From Candidatus Cohnella colombiensis (GTDB lineage: Bacteria > Bacillota > Bacilli > Paenibacillales > Paenibacillaceae): DNA of 64,000 nucleotides. A program made the position numbers and the translations under genes. The notes under the pieces were generated by a model. That model searched no databases. It worked only from the letters and a program-made list of their open reading frames with translations, and was not told the DNA's origin. Shown piece by piece: positions 1-8,799 of the stretch (its first letter is position 1; each line of letters begins with the position of its first letter). The DNA lies in contig CP119317.1 of assembly GCA_029203125.1 (NCBI GenBank), positions 3,472,001 through 3,536,000 on the forward strand, written 5' to 3'.

Positions 1-2629
1 ATAGCTCGGACGCTTGCACTGACTCAATCTTTTCGGGCAATTCCTTCAATACATCTCTTTTCAATCGACGCAGCAAAAAGGGACGAATGCGTTTAGCCAC
101 AGCCTCTCGTGGAAGATCATTGAAGGCTCGTTTCCCTTGGAATAGTTCGGGGAATACGACATCGAAGATCGACCATAACTCCTCTAAAGCATTTTCCACT
201 GGTGTCCCCGTCAATGCAAAGCGGTACCTCGCTTGAATTTCTTTTACCGCTTGAGCTGTCTGGGTTGTATGGTTTTTGAACGCTTGAGCTTCATCCAGAA
301 TTAAGGTGTGAAATGCTTGTTGCACATAATCATCAATGTCCCTGCGCAGCAACGGATATGAAGTGATTACGACATCGATGTTAGACAGATCCTGCAGTAC
401 GCTGTTGCGATCCGTTTTACTTCCATCTGCTATAACGGTACGAATGCCTGGCGCGAACTTCTTCAGCTCATTGTGCCAGTTATAAAGGAGTGATGCTGGA
501 CATACGATGATTGCAGGCATCTGCTGCTCTCGAATCTCAGGTAATACAGAGACAAGAAACGTAATACTTTGCAAAGTCTTTCCAAGCCCCATATCGTCAG
601 CAAGAATTCCTCCAAAGCGATAGTGAGCAAGCGTCTTCAACCACTGGTAGCCATATTTTTGATAATCTCGCAGCTCTGTTGTTATCCCTTTCGGTAGCGG
701 AAAATCCAAGCCGTCCGGATTGCGCATATTGCTGAGCATTTGGCGCAATGATTTACCTAGCTTTACGGCCGCGCCTTGATGATCAGAGTCAATCAAGTGG
801 AGCCCACGAACGACAGGAAGACGAAGGTTGGCTCCTTTAAGATCCCCCTTACGCACGCCCATCTCTTGCATAAAGCGTCGGATTTCTAGAAATTCTTTGC
901 TCTCTAGCGGGACGAATGCACCGCTCGGCAGCTTATAATATTTGCGTTTCTCTTCAAGTGATTTCAGAAGCTCGCGGATTTCCGCTTCGGGTACACCTTC
1001 CACCTCAAAGTCGCATTCCAACCAGTCCGTTCGTTCATCGACATCTACTCTTATTTTCGGCGGGGCATGTCCCACATGCAGTCTCACCTTCACTGCTGTT
1101 GTTGCATAGACTTGAAGCAGCTTTTCCAGCTCGGGAACAACATGATATAGAAACGCGAACTCAGAATCCTCGTCCTCCATCATGTAGCCACTATCCGTCT
1201 TCATAAAGTTACTGCCATCCATCAGTTCTAAAATCCGCGCCTCTCGTTCGCCATCACGCACGACAATTCGATGGGTATTTTGTCGTCCATTTGTGGTCTC
1301 TAACGGATTTAGGATCAGCTCGCCATATTGAAACTCCAATCCAGCCAGCAGTCGATCCTTCACCCGATCAAGATATAACTTCGCCTTAAGTGGCGTGCGT
1401 ATGATTCGCTCAGACACTGACTGCGCAATGTTGACGCTCCCAATCTTCATTAATCCCGGAACGACCTTCTCCATGAACGGTTCCATCTGCTCCGGCGGGA
1501 TTTGGACATAGGATGATCGCGAGTTGTCTATCAGCTGCTTAAGCTCTGCCAGACGCTTGCACTGCAGAGATGGGGTCTTTATGAGTCTGCCTTCATAGAT
1601 AACGACCCCATAGGATTCCATCACCATTAAATCGTCGATCCCTTGTACAGCCATCTGATACCCCTCACCAGCGGCTTGCGATTGATTGAATTCGAAACGC
1701 AATGGAAGCGACTCATCCGAGAGATGAATTCCGTCTGCTTTTCCGTCTTCGTGCTCCAGCTGCACCATTGGTGCAGCTAGCAAAAGGGGCAGCAATTCAT
1801 CCCATGAGGAGGGGGGGATGAGCAGCATCCGATCTCCACTCATACTTTTACTGCTATAAGCATAAGTAGCAGAGGTTTCTTGAAACATCCGTTCCAGCTG
1901 ACTAATTTGAATAAGCTTGCGAATGACAAGATCATTGGCTTGATGAAAGCTATGCTGCTCGGGATCATAAGTAAAATTTTTTGAAAATGTTGCAGCTTCA
2001 CTTCGCTCAATCCGCTCCAATAGCTCTCTCACCTTGGGGACGACATAGAGTCGCTTAGGACCAAGCTTCATTTCAATTCCAAACATATATTTGCGGAAGC
2101 CATATGGAAAAGATCTAACGATGAACTGAACATCGAGCGGTGTTCGCGTATCGAATAGTGCTCTTGTCGCACTCGAGCGCTGTCGTTTGTCTTGAAATAG
2201 ACCGAGAATGCCGTTCATCAGCTTTAAATCTTGATTTTGCTGAGACTGTTCCATCCGTTCACTAAATGGCGTTGACCGATTGCTTCCACCCTCTATTAGT
2301 TCTAGATGTGGCGCATAGGACTTGATCGGAGCTCTGCCTTCATGTTCGATATCATGTATGTTAAGCAAAACAGCAGCAATATGCTTGCAATAGTTGTTAT
2401 AGGTGTAGAAAGCTTGGCAATCGCAATCAGCACCTACATCCCCATTCGCATCAATCTCAACACTAACATGGTAGGTGCTCGTCCCTTTCACCTTCGCCTC
2501 GAATTTGGCTAGATGCGACGCATATTGAATAAAGCTTACTTTGCGTTGCCTGTAGTAGGCTTCTCCACGCTCGTATGCCTGTGGTCCACATAGTAGCTTA
2601 ATTACCCGTTGCGTTAGTTGGAAGCTCAT
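1..2629 (-). CDS. SWIM zinc-finger SNF2-family helicase (partial, C-terminus off window)
   Basis: The reverse strand is open from an ATG at 2629 to the left edge, about 876 codons. The N-terminal part holds a SWIM zinc finger (CDC followed by YCKH near residues 65-85). A long middle region follows. The SNF2 ATPase core starts near residue 650 and shows a Walker A motif (DDMGLGKT, about residue 675), a DEAQ Walker B box near residue 778 and an SGTPVEN-like motif read as LTGTPVEN. The C-terminal helicase lobe lies outside the window. Such proteins are ATP-driven DNA or nucleoprotein translocases, often annotated as SNF2 helicases; the exact role is not known. An AAAGGA stretch upstream supports the start, and a GTG a little upstream is an alternative. 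The gene stands alone here. Confidence 0.93.
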   Translation of the reverse strand, partial: MSFQLTQRVIKLLCGPQAYERGEAYYRQRKVSFIQYASHLAKFEAKVKGTSTYHVSVEIDANGDVGADCDCQAFYTYNNYCKHIAAVLLNIHDIEHEGRAPIKSYAPHLELIEGGSNRSTPFSERMEQSQQNQDLKLMNGILGLFQDKRQRSSATRALFDTRTPLDVQFIVRSFPYGFRKYMFGIEMKLGPKRLYVVPKVRELLERIERSEAATFSKNFTYDPEQHSFHQANDLVIRKLIQISQLERMFQETSATYAYSSKSMSGDRMLLIPPSSWDELLPLLLAAPMVQLEHEDGKADGIHLSDESLPLRFEFNQSQAAGEGYQMAVQGIDDLMVMESYGVVIYEGRLIKTPSLQCKRLAELKQLIDNSRSSYVQIPPEQMEPFMEKVVPGLMKIGSVNIAQSVSERIIRTPLKAKLYLDRVKDRLLAGLEFQYGELILNPLETTNGRQNTHRIVVRDGEREARILELMDGSNFMKTDSGYMMEDEDSEFAFLYHVVPELEKLLQVYATTAVKVRLHVGHAPPKIRVDVDERTDWLECDFEVEGVPEAEIRELLKSLEEKRKYYKLPSGAFVPLESKEFLEIRRFMQEMGVRKGDLKGANLRLPVVRGLHLIDSDHQGAAVKLGKSLRQMLSNMRNPDGLDFPLPKGITTELRDYQKYGYQWLKTLAHYRFGGILADDMGLGKTLQSITFLVSVLPEIREQQMPAIIVCPASLLYNWHNELKKFAPGIRTVIADGSKTDRNSVLQDLSNIDVVITSYPLLRRDIDDYVQQAFHTLILDEAQAFKNHTTQTAQAVKEIQARYRFALTGTPVENALEELWSIFDVVFPELFQGKRAFNDLPREAVAKRIRPFLLRRLKRDVLKELPEKIESVQASEL

Positions 2630-2691
2630 TCCCTCGATCCTTTCCTTGACGTTCTCTGAAGTGCCTGTCACGCGCCGCCCGTCAACATCCT

Positions 2692-2721
2692 CTTATAACG
2701 TTATTGTATCAGGTGTGTTAA
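2692..2721 (-). promoter_or_regulatory. Possible sigma-A promoter for the SNF2 gene
   Basis: Reading the reverse strand, TTAACA and TATAAG are separated by 18 bases, about 60 bases upstream of the SNF2 start. Fit to consensus is moderate. Confidence 0.35.
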
Positions 2722-2734
2722 GCAATAGATATTG

Positions 2735-2802
2735 CCCCCTGTGCAGCTCATCGGAGCATTTAAGTCGGTTCCGCCGACTTATTGTGATCTGTGCGAAGGG
2801 GG
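2735..2802 (+). other. Candidate structured RNA element of unknown identity
   Basis: The forward strand can fold into an outer helix with two inner hairpins. CCCCCT (2735-2740) pairs with AGGGGG (2797-2802). GTGCAG (2741-2746) pairs with CTGTGC (2789-2794) using two G:U wobbles, with a two-base bulge between the helices. Inside lie a small GCTC/GAGC hairpin and a 7-bp AAGTCGG/CCGACTT hairpin. On the reverse strand the two wobbles become A:C mismatches, so a forward-strand RNA is favoured. No known riboswitch class was recognised and no clear forward promoter or target gene is present. Confidence 0.3.
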
Positions 2803-2842
2803 TCTTGTGTATGAACATCGGAATCACTTCATTGATCATTAC

Positions 2843-2882
2843 AAAAAGGCAACTGCCCACCCCAAAGGGAGGAACAGTTGCC
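2843..2882 (-). terminator. Rho-independent terminator of the alcohol dehydrogenase gene
   Basis: On the reverse strand GGCAACTG and CAGTTGCC form a stem (2848-2882) followed directly by five T residues, 18 bases after the stop codon of the dehydrogenase. Confidence 0.85.
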
Positions 2883-2900
2883 CGCCATTCAACCACTCAC

Positions 2901-4064
2901 TTACAAGCTAAGCTCCAGGATCGCCTTCACATCTTCCTTGCCTAGCTTTTTGAAGGAGCCAATCGATCCGAACTGGGTCGCTTCCTCCGCCATCCGGTCA
3001 AGATGCTCTGCATCGACGCCAACATCAGCAAGTGTCGCTGGTGCACCAATCCGCGTGAAGTATGCACGCGTTGCTTCAATGCCTGCTAACGCAATTTCAT
3101 CATCGCTTTTTCCAGTAGGGTCAACATTCCATACACGAACCGCAAATTGAACAAATTGGCTAATGCCTTCACGATACACATACTTCATCCAATTCGGGAA
3201 GATGATTGCGAGTCCCGCACCATGAGCAATATCATAGATTGCGCTAACTTCATGCTCGATACTATGCGATGCCCAGTCTGTAACGACTCCGTTCTGAATT
3301 GTTCCATTGAGCGCATAAGTACCCGCCAACAGCAAATTCGCCCTCGCTCCGTAATCAGAGCCATTTGCGAGCGCTTTTTCACCATTTTCAATAACCGTAA
3401 GCAAAATCGACTCTGCAAATCGCTCCTGCAAAGGACGGTCCGGTGTTAAGCTGAAATACTGCTCGAATACGTGCGACATTATATCGACGATTCCGTTCAC
3501 TGTCTGATCTGCTGGAACTGAGAATGTCAGCTTCGGATCAAGAATCGAAAATTTCGGATACGCATACTTGCTGCCGAACGCCCGCTTCTGCTTCGTCTCC
3601 CAATTGCTAATGACGGCATTGCCATTCATCTCAGAGCCTGTTGCAGCTAAAGTGAGTACAGTTCCGAGCGGCAACGCATCACGAATCACTGCTTTATTAA
3701 TTGTGAAATCCCATACATCACCATCGTACTTCGCACCTACGGCAACCCCCTTCGCCGCATCGAGTACGCTGCCACCGCCAACAGCGAGAATAAAGTCGAT
3801 GTTCTCCGCATGGCAGATCGCAATCCCCTTCTTCACCGTCGTAAGACGTGGATTCGGCTCTATGCCTGGTAGCTCATGGACGATAGCTCCAATCGATTCA
3901 AGCTGTGCAAGCACTTCATCATACAGCCCAGTGCGCTTAATGCTGCCTCCGCCATATACGAGCAGAACGCGTGTACCATAAGGCTTAACAAGTTTACCTA
4001 ACTGTTGTACTTGACCCGCTCCGAAAACGAGTTTAGTAGGATTATGCAGTTCAAAACCATTCAT
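2901..4064 (-). CDS. Iron-containing alcohol dehydrogenase (butanol dehydrogenase-like, YugJ/YugK family)
   Basis: This 387-residue protein has the normal length of the NADH-dependent butanol dehydrogenase branch of the iron-dependent (type III) alcohol dehydrogenases, which interconvert aldehydes and primary alcohols in the cytoplasm. The N-terminal nucleotide-binding part carries the GGGS motif (GGGSVLDAAKG, about residue 96). The C-terminal helical part carries the expected metal ligands: an Asp/His pair in VDIMSH and two further His in SIEHE and AHGAG. Among bacilli the closest remembered relatives are YugJ and YugK; the true substrate cannot be told from sequence. It is monocistronic, with its own promoter and terminator. 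Confidence 0.93.
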   Translation of the reverse strand: MNGFELHNPTKLVFGAGQVQQLGKLVKPYGTRVLLVYGGGSIKRTGLYDEVLAQLESIGAIVHELPGIEPNPRLTTVKKGIAICHAENIDFILAVGGGSVLDAAKGVAVGAKYDGDVWDFTINKAVIRDALPLGTVLTLAATGSEMNGNAVISNWETKQKRAFGSKYAYPKFSILDPKLTFSVPADQTVNGIVDIMSHVFEQYFSLTPDRPLQERFAESILLTVIENGEKALANGSDYGARANLLLAGTYALNGTIQNGVVTDWASHSIEHEVSAIYDIAHGAGLAIIFPNWMKYVYREGISQFVQFAVRVWNVDPTGKSDDEIALAGIEATRAYFTRIGAPATLADVGVDAEHLDRMAEEATQFGSIGSFKKLGKEDVKAILELSL

Positions 4065-4098
4065 GATTAGATCGCTCCCTTAGCTGGTTACTACGTTT

Positions 4099-4126
4099 AT
4101 TTTACCACTTCTAATTAACTAGTAAA
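4099..4126 (-). promoter_or_regulatory. Probable sigma-A promoter of the alcohol dehydrogenase gene
   Basis: On the reverse strand TTTACT and TAAAAT are 16 bases apart, with TGG just before the -10 (extended -10). The spacer contains an imperfect palindrome around CTAGTTAATTAG that could be an operator. Confidence 0.5.
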
Positions 4127-4154
4127 CAACCTTACTTCTCGAATGCCATGACAA

Positions 4155-5360
4155 CTAGATACTAATCCTTCCCTTAACGCTAATCTTCTTTTTCAAACGT
4201 GCTTCATAGCCAAAGTAAATAACGAGATAGACTACGTAAAATAACGAAGAAATCAAGAACATCATCGCATAGCTCGTCCATGTCGCAATCATTCCCATGA
4301 CGATGGCACCGAGCCCGATCCCGAGATCAAACCCATTGTAAAAGGTTGCTGTAGCGACCCCTCTGCGATGAGGTTCGACCATGTCGATGACCCATGCCTG
4401 CAATGCCGGAATGAGTGCGCCTAATCCCGCTCCATAGAACACAGCCGCAAGCAGCAGCGTAGACATCGAATGAGTGTAGTACAACAGCACACAGCCTACG
4501 ATACATAAGATACCGGACGGTAAGACGACCCACATTCGTCCATGAGTGTCGAACAGCCTCCCGCTCACTAACCGAATGAGAAATTGGCTTATTGCGACCA
4601 CTAGAAAATAGTATCCAATGTTGCTAATCCCCGCTTCAATACCGAATAATGTAATGAAGCCGATGACCCCTCCGTATGCAAAGCCAGTAAGAACGACGAT
4701 GAGTGAAGGTATGACCACTTTAGGCTCGACAAACCGCGTCCATACTGGACCTTGTTCCAGCACGCGAGCAGCCTTTTTTGCCTTCTCCCGCTCCTCCTTC
4801 GACTCCCCTTTTACAAACAGTGTACACAGAAGTGCAACTGCTAAAAAAATTGCCCCAATAACGAACATAGTCGGAAATCCGTATTCGTCCATGAGCCATA
4901 CTCCAATGAACGGTCCAACAGAAATGGCGAGCGCATTTCCTGTTCCAAATAAGCCAAGTCCTTCTCCTCTACGCGCAGCAGGAATAACATCAGATGCTAC
5001 CGTGCCATAAAGCGTGGTTGCAATTCCGAATCCCACGCCATGAAGTAACCGTAGCGAAAGCATCACCGTCATCGTCGTTGCGGCCAAGTAGCTACCCGTA
5101 CCAATGAGAGAGATCGCTACCCCAAAAATAAGCAATAGCTTTTTACCAAAGTGATTCGATAGAACCCCCACAAACAAGCGCAGAAAGATCGCTGAAAAGG
5201 TGAACAACCCGATAATTAAACCAATTTGCGTATCCGTGCCCCCGTGATCCGCTGCGAAGATCGGCAACGTCGGCAGCAGCATCTCAAGCGCCAAAAATAA
5301 AAATAAATTGGACAATAATATTAAAACAAATGTCCTTGTCCATAATGCATTTTCTTTCAC
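4155..5360 (-). CDS. MFS transporter (drug efflux-like, 12 membrane segments)
   Basis: The 401-residue protein has the repeating hydrophobic pattern of a 12-helix major facilitator. A charged loop after helix 2 (NHFGKK) matches the family signature, and a basic central loop near residues 190-210 separates the two halves. It most resembles the DHA1 group of proton-driven exporters of small molecules or drugs; the substrate is unknown. Translation starts at a GTG at 5360, with GAGGAG at good spacing upstream. It reads in the same direction as the downstream alcohol dehydrogenase but the 90-base gap holds a separate promoter, so they need not be one operon. Confidence 0.9.
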   Translation of the reverse strand: MKENALWTRTFVLILLSNLFLFLALEMLLPTLPIFAADHGGTDTQIGLIIGLFTFSAIFLRLFVGVLSNHFGKKLLLIFGVAISLIGTGSYLAATTMTVMLSLRLLHGVGFGIATTLYGTVASDVIPAARRGEGLGLFGTGNALAISVGPFIGVWLMDEYGFPTMFVIGAIFLAVALLCTLFVKGESKEEREKAKKAARVLEQGPVWTRFVEPKVVIPSLIVVLTGFAYGGVIGFITLFGIEAGISNIGYYFLVVAISQFLIRLVSGRLFDTHGRMWVVLPSGILCIVGCVLLYYTHSMSTLLLAAVFYGAGLGALIPALQAWVIDMVEPHRRGVATATFYNGFDLGIGLGAIVMGMIATWTSYAMMFLISSLFYVVYLVIYFGYEARLKKKISVKGRISI

Positions 5361-5520
5361 GTCAAAAGCTCCTCTTTGGCTGAAAATCTAATCACTCTTA
5401 GCTGTACAACTTCTATTCTACTATCCGCGTCAAGCATGCAGTATATTTTCCATTGATTTAGCAATGTCAACTAAGGTAGCATAAGGGGACATATCAGAAG
5501 ATTCGGTAGGAGACAGACCC

Positions 5521-6168
5521 ATGTTTGCAGTAACTGCATTTATTGAAGGCGTATTATTTGCGCTTTTTCTTTGTTTGGATCTGGGCATAGTCAACATGGC
5601 GATCATGAAGACAGGGATGGAGCGAGGCTTTAAACCTGCATTGATGATTGGCTTTGGCTCCTGTTTTGGAGATTTGTTCTATCTTTCACTCGCTTTGCTC
5701 GGGATCAGCATCATCTTCGAATATACGATCGTCAAATGGGCGATGTGGATCGTTGGTTCAGGCGTGTTATTCTATTTAACCTATAAAATGTTACGAGAAA
5801 CATGGAATGCGAAAAAAATCGATTTAGACTCCACCATCGTCGTCGAGCGCTCACCGATCCGAGATTGGCTACTCGGTGTAGGTCTTGCAGTTGCCTCACC
5901 CACCTCGATCGCATGGTTCGCATTCGTAGCAGGTCCAATAATAATGAGCTCCAGCATGAAGCAGCATGGCGGTATGCTTTATTTCATCATAGGATTCTTC
6001 ATTGGCGGCTTACTTTGGTCAATTGGAGTGGCGCTCATCAGTAGTCTATCGCGCAAATATGTAAGTAAATTTGGCATTCAGGCTCTTAGCTTTCTATCCG
6101 CGATGCTCATTCTCTATTTTGCGATCAAAGTGTTTTATAACGGATTTACCGATGTGTTAGGAGGTTAA
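5521..6168 (+). CDS. LysE-family amino acid exporter
   Basis: The 215-residue protein consists almost wholly of six hydrophobic segments and matches the length and layout of the LysE/RhtB exporters, which remove lysine, homoserine, threonine or other amino acids across the membrane. The substrate cannot be read from the sequence. An AGGAGA site precedes the ATG. Its stop codon overlaps the GGAGG ribosome binding site of lipL, whose ATG lies two bases further on, so the two genes are probably translated together. Confidence 0.88.
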   Translation: MFAVTAFIEGVLFALFLCLDLGIVNMAIMKTGMERGFKPALMIGFGSCFGDLFYLSLALLGISIIFEYTIVKWAMWIVGSGVLFYLTYKMLRETWNAKKIDLDSTIVVERSPIRDWLLGVGLAVASPTSIAWFAFVAGPIIMSSSMKQHGGMLYFIIGFFIGGLLWSIGVALISSLSRKYVSKFGIQALSFLSAMLILYFAIKVFYNGFTDVLGG

Positions 6169-6169
6169 T

Positions 6170-7012
6170 ATGAATACGATTAATTGGGATTGGGCCACCG
6201 ATATCCGGATTATTGATCGAACAGCAGAAGGCACGACCTCCGAAATTGTGCGTCCATTCGCAATAGACGAACTGTTGTGCCAGCAGGTTGCAGCTGAACA
6301 ACTACCGATTTGTCACCTGTGGCGTCATCCTCGTGCATTCGTCATGGGGACGAAGGACAGTCGATTGCCGGGCGTATCACAGGCGATAGACACATTAGAG
6401 GAAGCTGGTTACGAAGTGCTTGTCCGTAATTCAGGAGGTGCAGCCGTTCCCCTAGATGAGGGTGTGATCAATATTTCACTTATCCTCCCGCTGAACACAC
6501 CCTATGCGTACGGGTTTCGCAATGACTTTGAGCTCATGTATATGCTCATTCAAGAAGCATTAGCGCACCTTGGCTTCAACGTACAACGAGGAGAAGTACA
6601 TGGCTCCTATTGTCCTGGCGACTACGATTTACATCTAGAAGGATACAAATTTTGCGGAATCGCTCAAAGACGAAAAGTGAATGCTTTCATCATTCAAGCG
6701 TTCGTCAACGTCGAAGGCTCCGGAGAGGGCCGTGCTTCACTCGTCAAGTCATTCTATGAACAAGCTGGTATCGGAGCGACAGCTCACGCTGATTATCCCG
6801 TCGTTCAGCCAGACAGAATGATTAGTCTCCAGCAGTACAAGCCCAACATTCGAGCTACCGATTTCATCAACTCGATTAAACAAACGCTACAATCTCATCA
6901 GTCGCTAAAATATGCAAAAGCCGAATCTGACAGCAGAATAGCACTGCCTGATTCGGCTCTTATTGATCGGATGTGTGAGCGACTCTTGAATCGCTACCCC
7001 CTACCTAGATAA
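6170..7012 (+). CDS. lipL: Octanoyl-[GcvH]:protein N-octanoyltransferase LipL
   Basis: The 280-residue protein belongs to the biotin/lipoate ligase (BPL_LPL) fold. It shows the family glycine motif RNSGGAAV near residue 86 and the sequence HGSYCPGDYD, whose Cys148 corresponds to the acyl-carrying cysteine of Bacillus LipL. Length agrees with B. subtilis LipL (about 281). LipL moves the octanoyl group from the glycine cleavage H protein to the E2 subunits of the 2-oxoacid dehydrogenases, the amidotransfer step of lipoate assembly. An ATP-dependent lipoate ligase is the alternative, but the Cys context favours LipL. Its start is coupled to the LysE-type gene. It converges on the next gene with only eight bases between them. 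Confidence 0.87.
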   Translation: MNTINWDWATDIRIIDRTAEGTTSEIVRPFAIDELLCQQVAAEQLPICHLWRHPRAFVMGTKDSRLPGVSQAIDTLEEAGYEVLVRNSGGAAVPLDEGVINISLILPLNTPYAYGFRNDFELMYMLIQEALAHLGFNVQRGEVHGSYCPGDYDLHLEGYKFCGIAQRRKVNAFIIQAFVNVEGSGEGRASLVKSFYEQAGIGATAHADYPVVQPDRMISLQQYKPNIRATDFINSIKQTLQSHQSLKYAKAESDSRIALPDSALIDRMCERLLNRYPLPR

Positions 7013-7020
7013 CAAAGTAA

Positions 7021-7815
7021 TTATCCCAGCACGATGCGATCATCCGATAATTGATGACCGCTAATCTTCTCGAATTCAGAGAGCAGTCGTTCAACTGTCA
7101 GACCTTTCTTCCGTTCTTGTGGAATGTCGAGAATAATTTGCCCCTTATCCATCATAATGAGGCGATTACCGAGTCTTATCGCTTGTTCCATATTGTGCGT
7201 CACCATCAGCGTCGTCAAATGGAGATCGCGTACAATCTCCTCCGTCAACTTCGTAATTAATTCGGCACGAGCAGGATCAAGCGCTGCTGTATGCTCATCA
7301 AGCAGCAAAATTTGCGGCTTCGTGAATGTCGCCATTAACAGACTAAGTGCTTGGCGCTCACCACCTGAGAGCAAACCAACCTTCGCAGTAAGCCGATCCT
7401 CTAAGCCAATACCGATTCGTGCTAGCTGTTCGCGGAACATCTGGCGTTTCGCAGTCGTCGTACCCCATGCGAAGCCCCGCTTCTTCCCCCGCATGTAAGC
7501 CATCGACAAATTTTCCTCGATCGTCATGCGCGGCGCAGTTCCCGCCATCGGATCTTGGAACACTCGCCCGATCCAGCGACTTCTTTCATGCTCAGGATAA
7601 TTCTGGATCGGAGCGCCTTCAATACTCACCGTTCCAATATCTGGCTTCATTACTCCTGAAATAATGTTCATTAATGTCGATTTTCCTGCACCATTACTTC
7701 CAATTACAGTGACGAAATCGCCTGGTTGAAAGTGCAAGTTAATATTCATAAGCGCAATCTTCTCATCCGGTGTTCCCGGATTGAACAATTTCGATATTTT
7801 CGTTAGCTGTAACAT
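7021..7815 (-). CDS. ABC transporter ATP-binding protein of a TrpXYZ-type importer
   Basis: The 264-residue protein has a complete ABC ATPase set: Walker A GSNGAGKST near residue 40, the signature LLSGGERQ near residue 150, Walker B LLLDEHTAALD and a switch His in VTHNM. It follows the permease gene without a gap (stop and start adjacent), so the two are translationally coupled. Together with the permease and the lipoprotein it forms the importer family that includes S. pneumoniae TrpXYZ (tryptophan) and related aromatic or purine-like uptake systems. The substrate is inferred only at family level. Confidence 0.92.
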   Translation of the reverse strand: MLQLTKISKLFNPGTPDEKIALMNINLHFQPGDFVTVIGSNGAGKSTLMNIISGVMKPDIGTVSIEGAPIQNYPEHERSRWIGRVFQDPMAGTAPRMTIEENLSMAYMRGKKRGFAWGTTTAKRQMFREQLARIGIGLEDRLTAKVGLLSGGERQALSLLMATFTKPQILLLDEHTAALDPARAELITKLTEEIVRDLHLTTLMVTHNMEQAIRLGNRLIMMDKGQIILDIPQERKKGLTVERLLSEFEKISGHQLSDDRIVLG

Positions 7816-8742
7816 CTACTTGACCCCCCCATTGTCCAAGGAGATCGATTCCATAAGCTCCGTTGTCCTTAAGCGAGCAACCCGCTTCTGCTTCGCAGAG
7901 CGTTGAAGATAAGGAACAATAAGTGCAATAATGACGATCACAGCTGTAATCAGCTTTAGATCGGACGCGTCGAATAGCTCCACACGCAGTGCTAAAGCAA
8001 TGACAATTCGGTAGATGATCGATCCAAGTACAACTGCAAGTGTCGCAATAACGACAGTGCGTGTTCCAAAGATCGCTTCTCCAATAATAACCGACGCTAG
8101 ACCAATAACAATCATACCCACACCCATTGTTACATCTGCATATCCGCCATACTGTGCCATCAATGCGCCTGAAACTGCAACGAGTCCGTTGGACAAGCTC
8201 ACCCCAAGAATCGTCATCCGATCCGTGTTCGCTCCAAAGCTGCGAATCATTCGTCCGTTATCCCCGGTCGCTCTTAATGCTAACCCAAGATCCGTATGTA
8301 GAAATGCATCCAACAGCAACTTAATTAACAACACAGCAATTCCTACCACTAAAATATATAAACCCCATGGTTTCGCGATCGATGAAAGCAAAGTGTCCAA
8401 GCCAAGCACTGAAGTATTTGGCCTGCCCATAATCCGAATGTTAATCGAATAAAGAGCAATCATCATCAGAATCCCGGCCAATAGCCCATTGACCTTACCC
8501 TTCGTATGAAGAAGTCCTGTACAAGCGCCCGCAATTAATCCACCGACACCTGCTACCAATGTAGCAAGCAGCGGATTATAGCCCTGTGTAATCATCACAG
8601 CAGCGATTGCGCCCCCTGTAGCGTAGCTCCCATCAACGGTAAGATCGGGAAAGTCTAATATTCGAAAAGTAATATATACACCTAGCGCCATTAGTGCCAT
8701 GAGCAAACCCTGTACGATCGCTCCGTAAAAAGATATAAGCAT
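7816..8742 (-). CDS. ABC transporter permease of a TrpXYZ-type importer
   Basis: This 308-residue integral membrane protein has 8-9 hydrophobic segments and belongs to the branched-chain/nucleoside permease superfamily (BPD_transp_2), which works with a PF04392-type binding protein. The conserved stretch around LALRATGDNGRM (about residues 178-190) fits the family loop that contacts the ATPase. It sits between the binding protein gene (57-base gap) and the ATPase gene (no gap). Nothing unusual in length. Confidence 0.9.
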   Translation of the reverse strand: MLISFYGAIVQGLLMALMALGVYITFRILDFPDLTVDGSYATGGAIAAVMITQGYNPLLATLVAGVGGLIAGACTGLLHTKGKVNGLLAGILMMIALYSINIRIMGRPNTSVLGLDTLLSSIAKPWGLYILVVGIAVLLIKLLLDAFLHTDLGLALRATGDNGRMIRSFGANTDRMTILGVSLSNGLVAVSGALMAQYGGYADVTMGVGMIVIGLASVIIGEAIFGTRTVVIATLAVVLGSIIYRIVIALALRVELFDASDLKLITAVIVIIALIVPYLQRSAKQKRVARLRTTELMESISLDNGGVK

Positions 8743-8799
8743 CTAGCTTCCTCCTATTACAACAATGGAGGAACGACCGAGGCCGTCCCCCACATACAT

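Noticed and set aside
2646..2945. Forward-strand open frame before the SNF2 gene
   Set aside because: It overlaps the terminator and the 3' end of the dehydrogenase on the other strand, and its composition is not protein-like. Only the RNA fold within it was kept.
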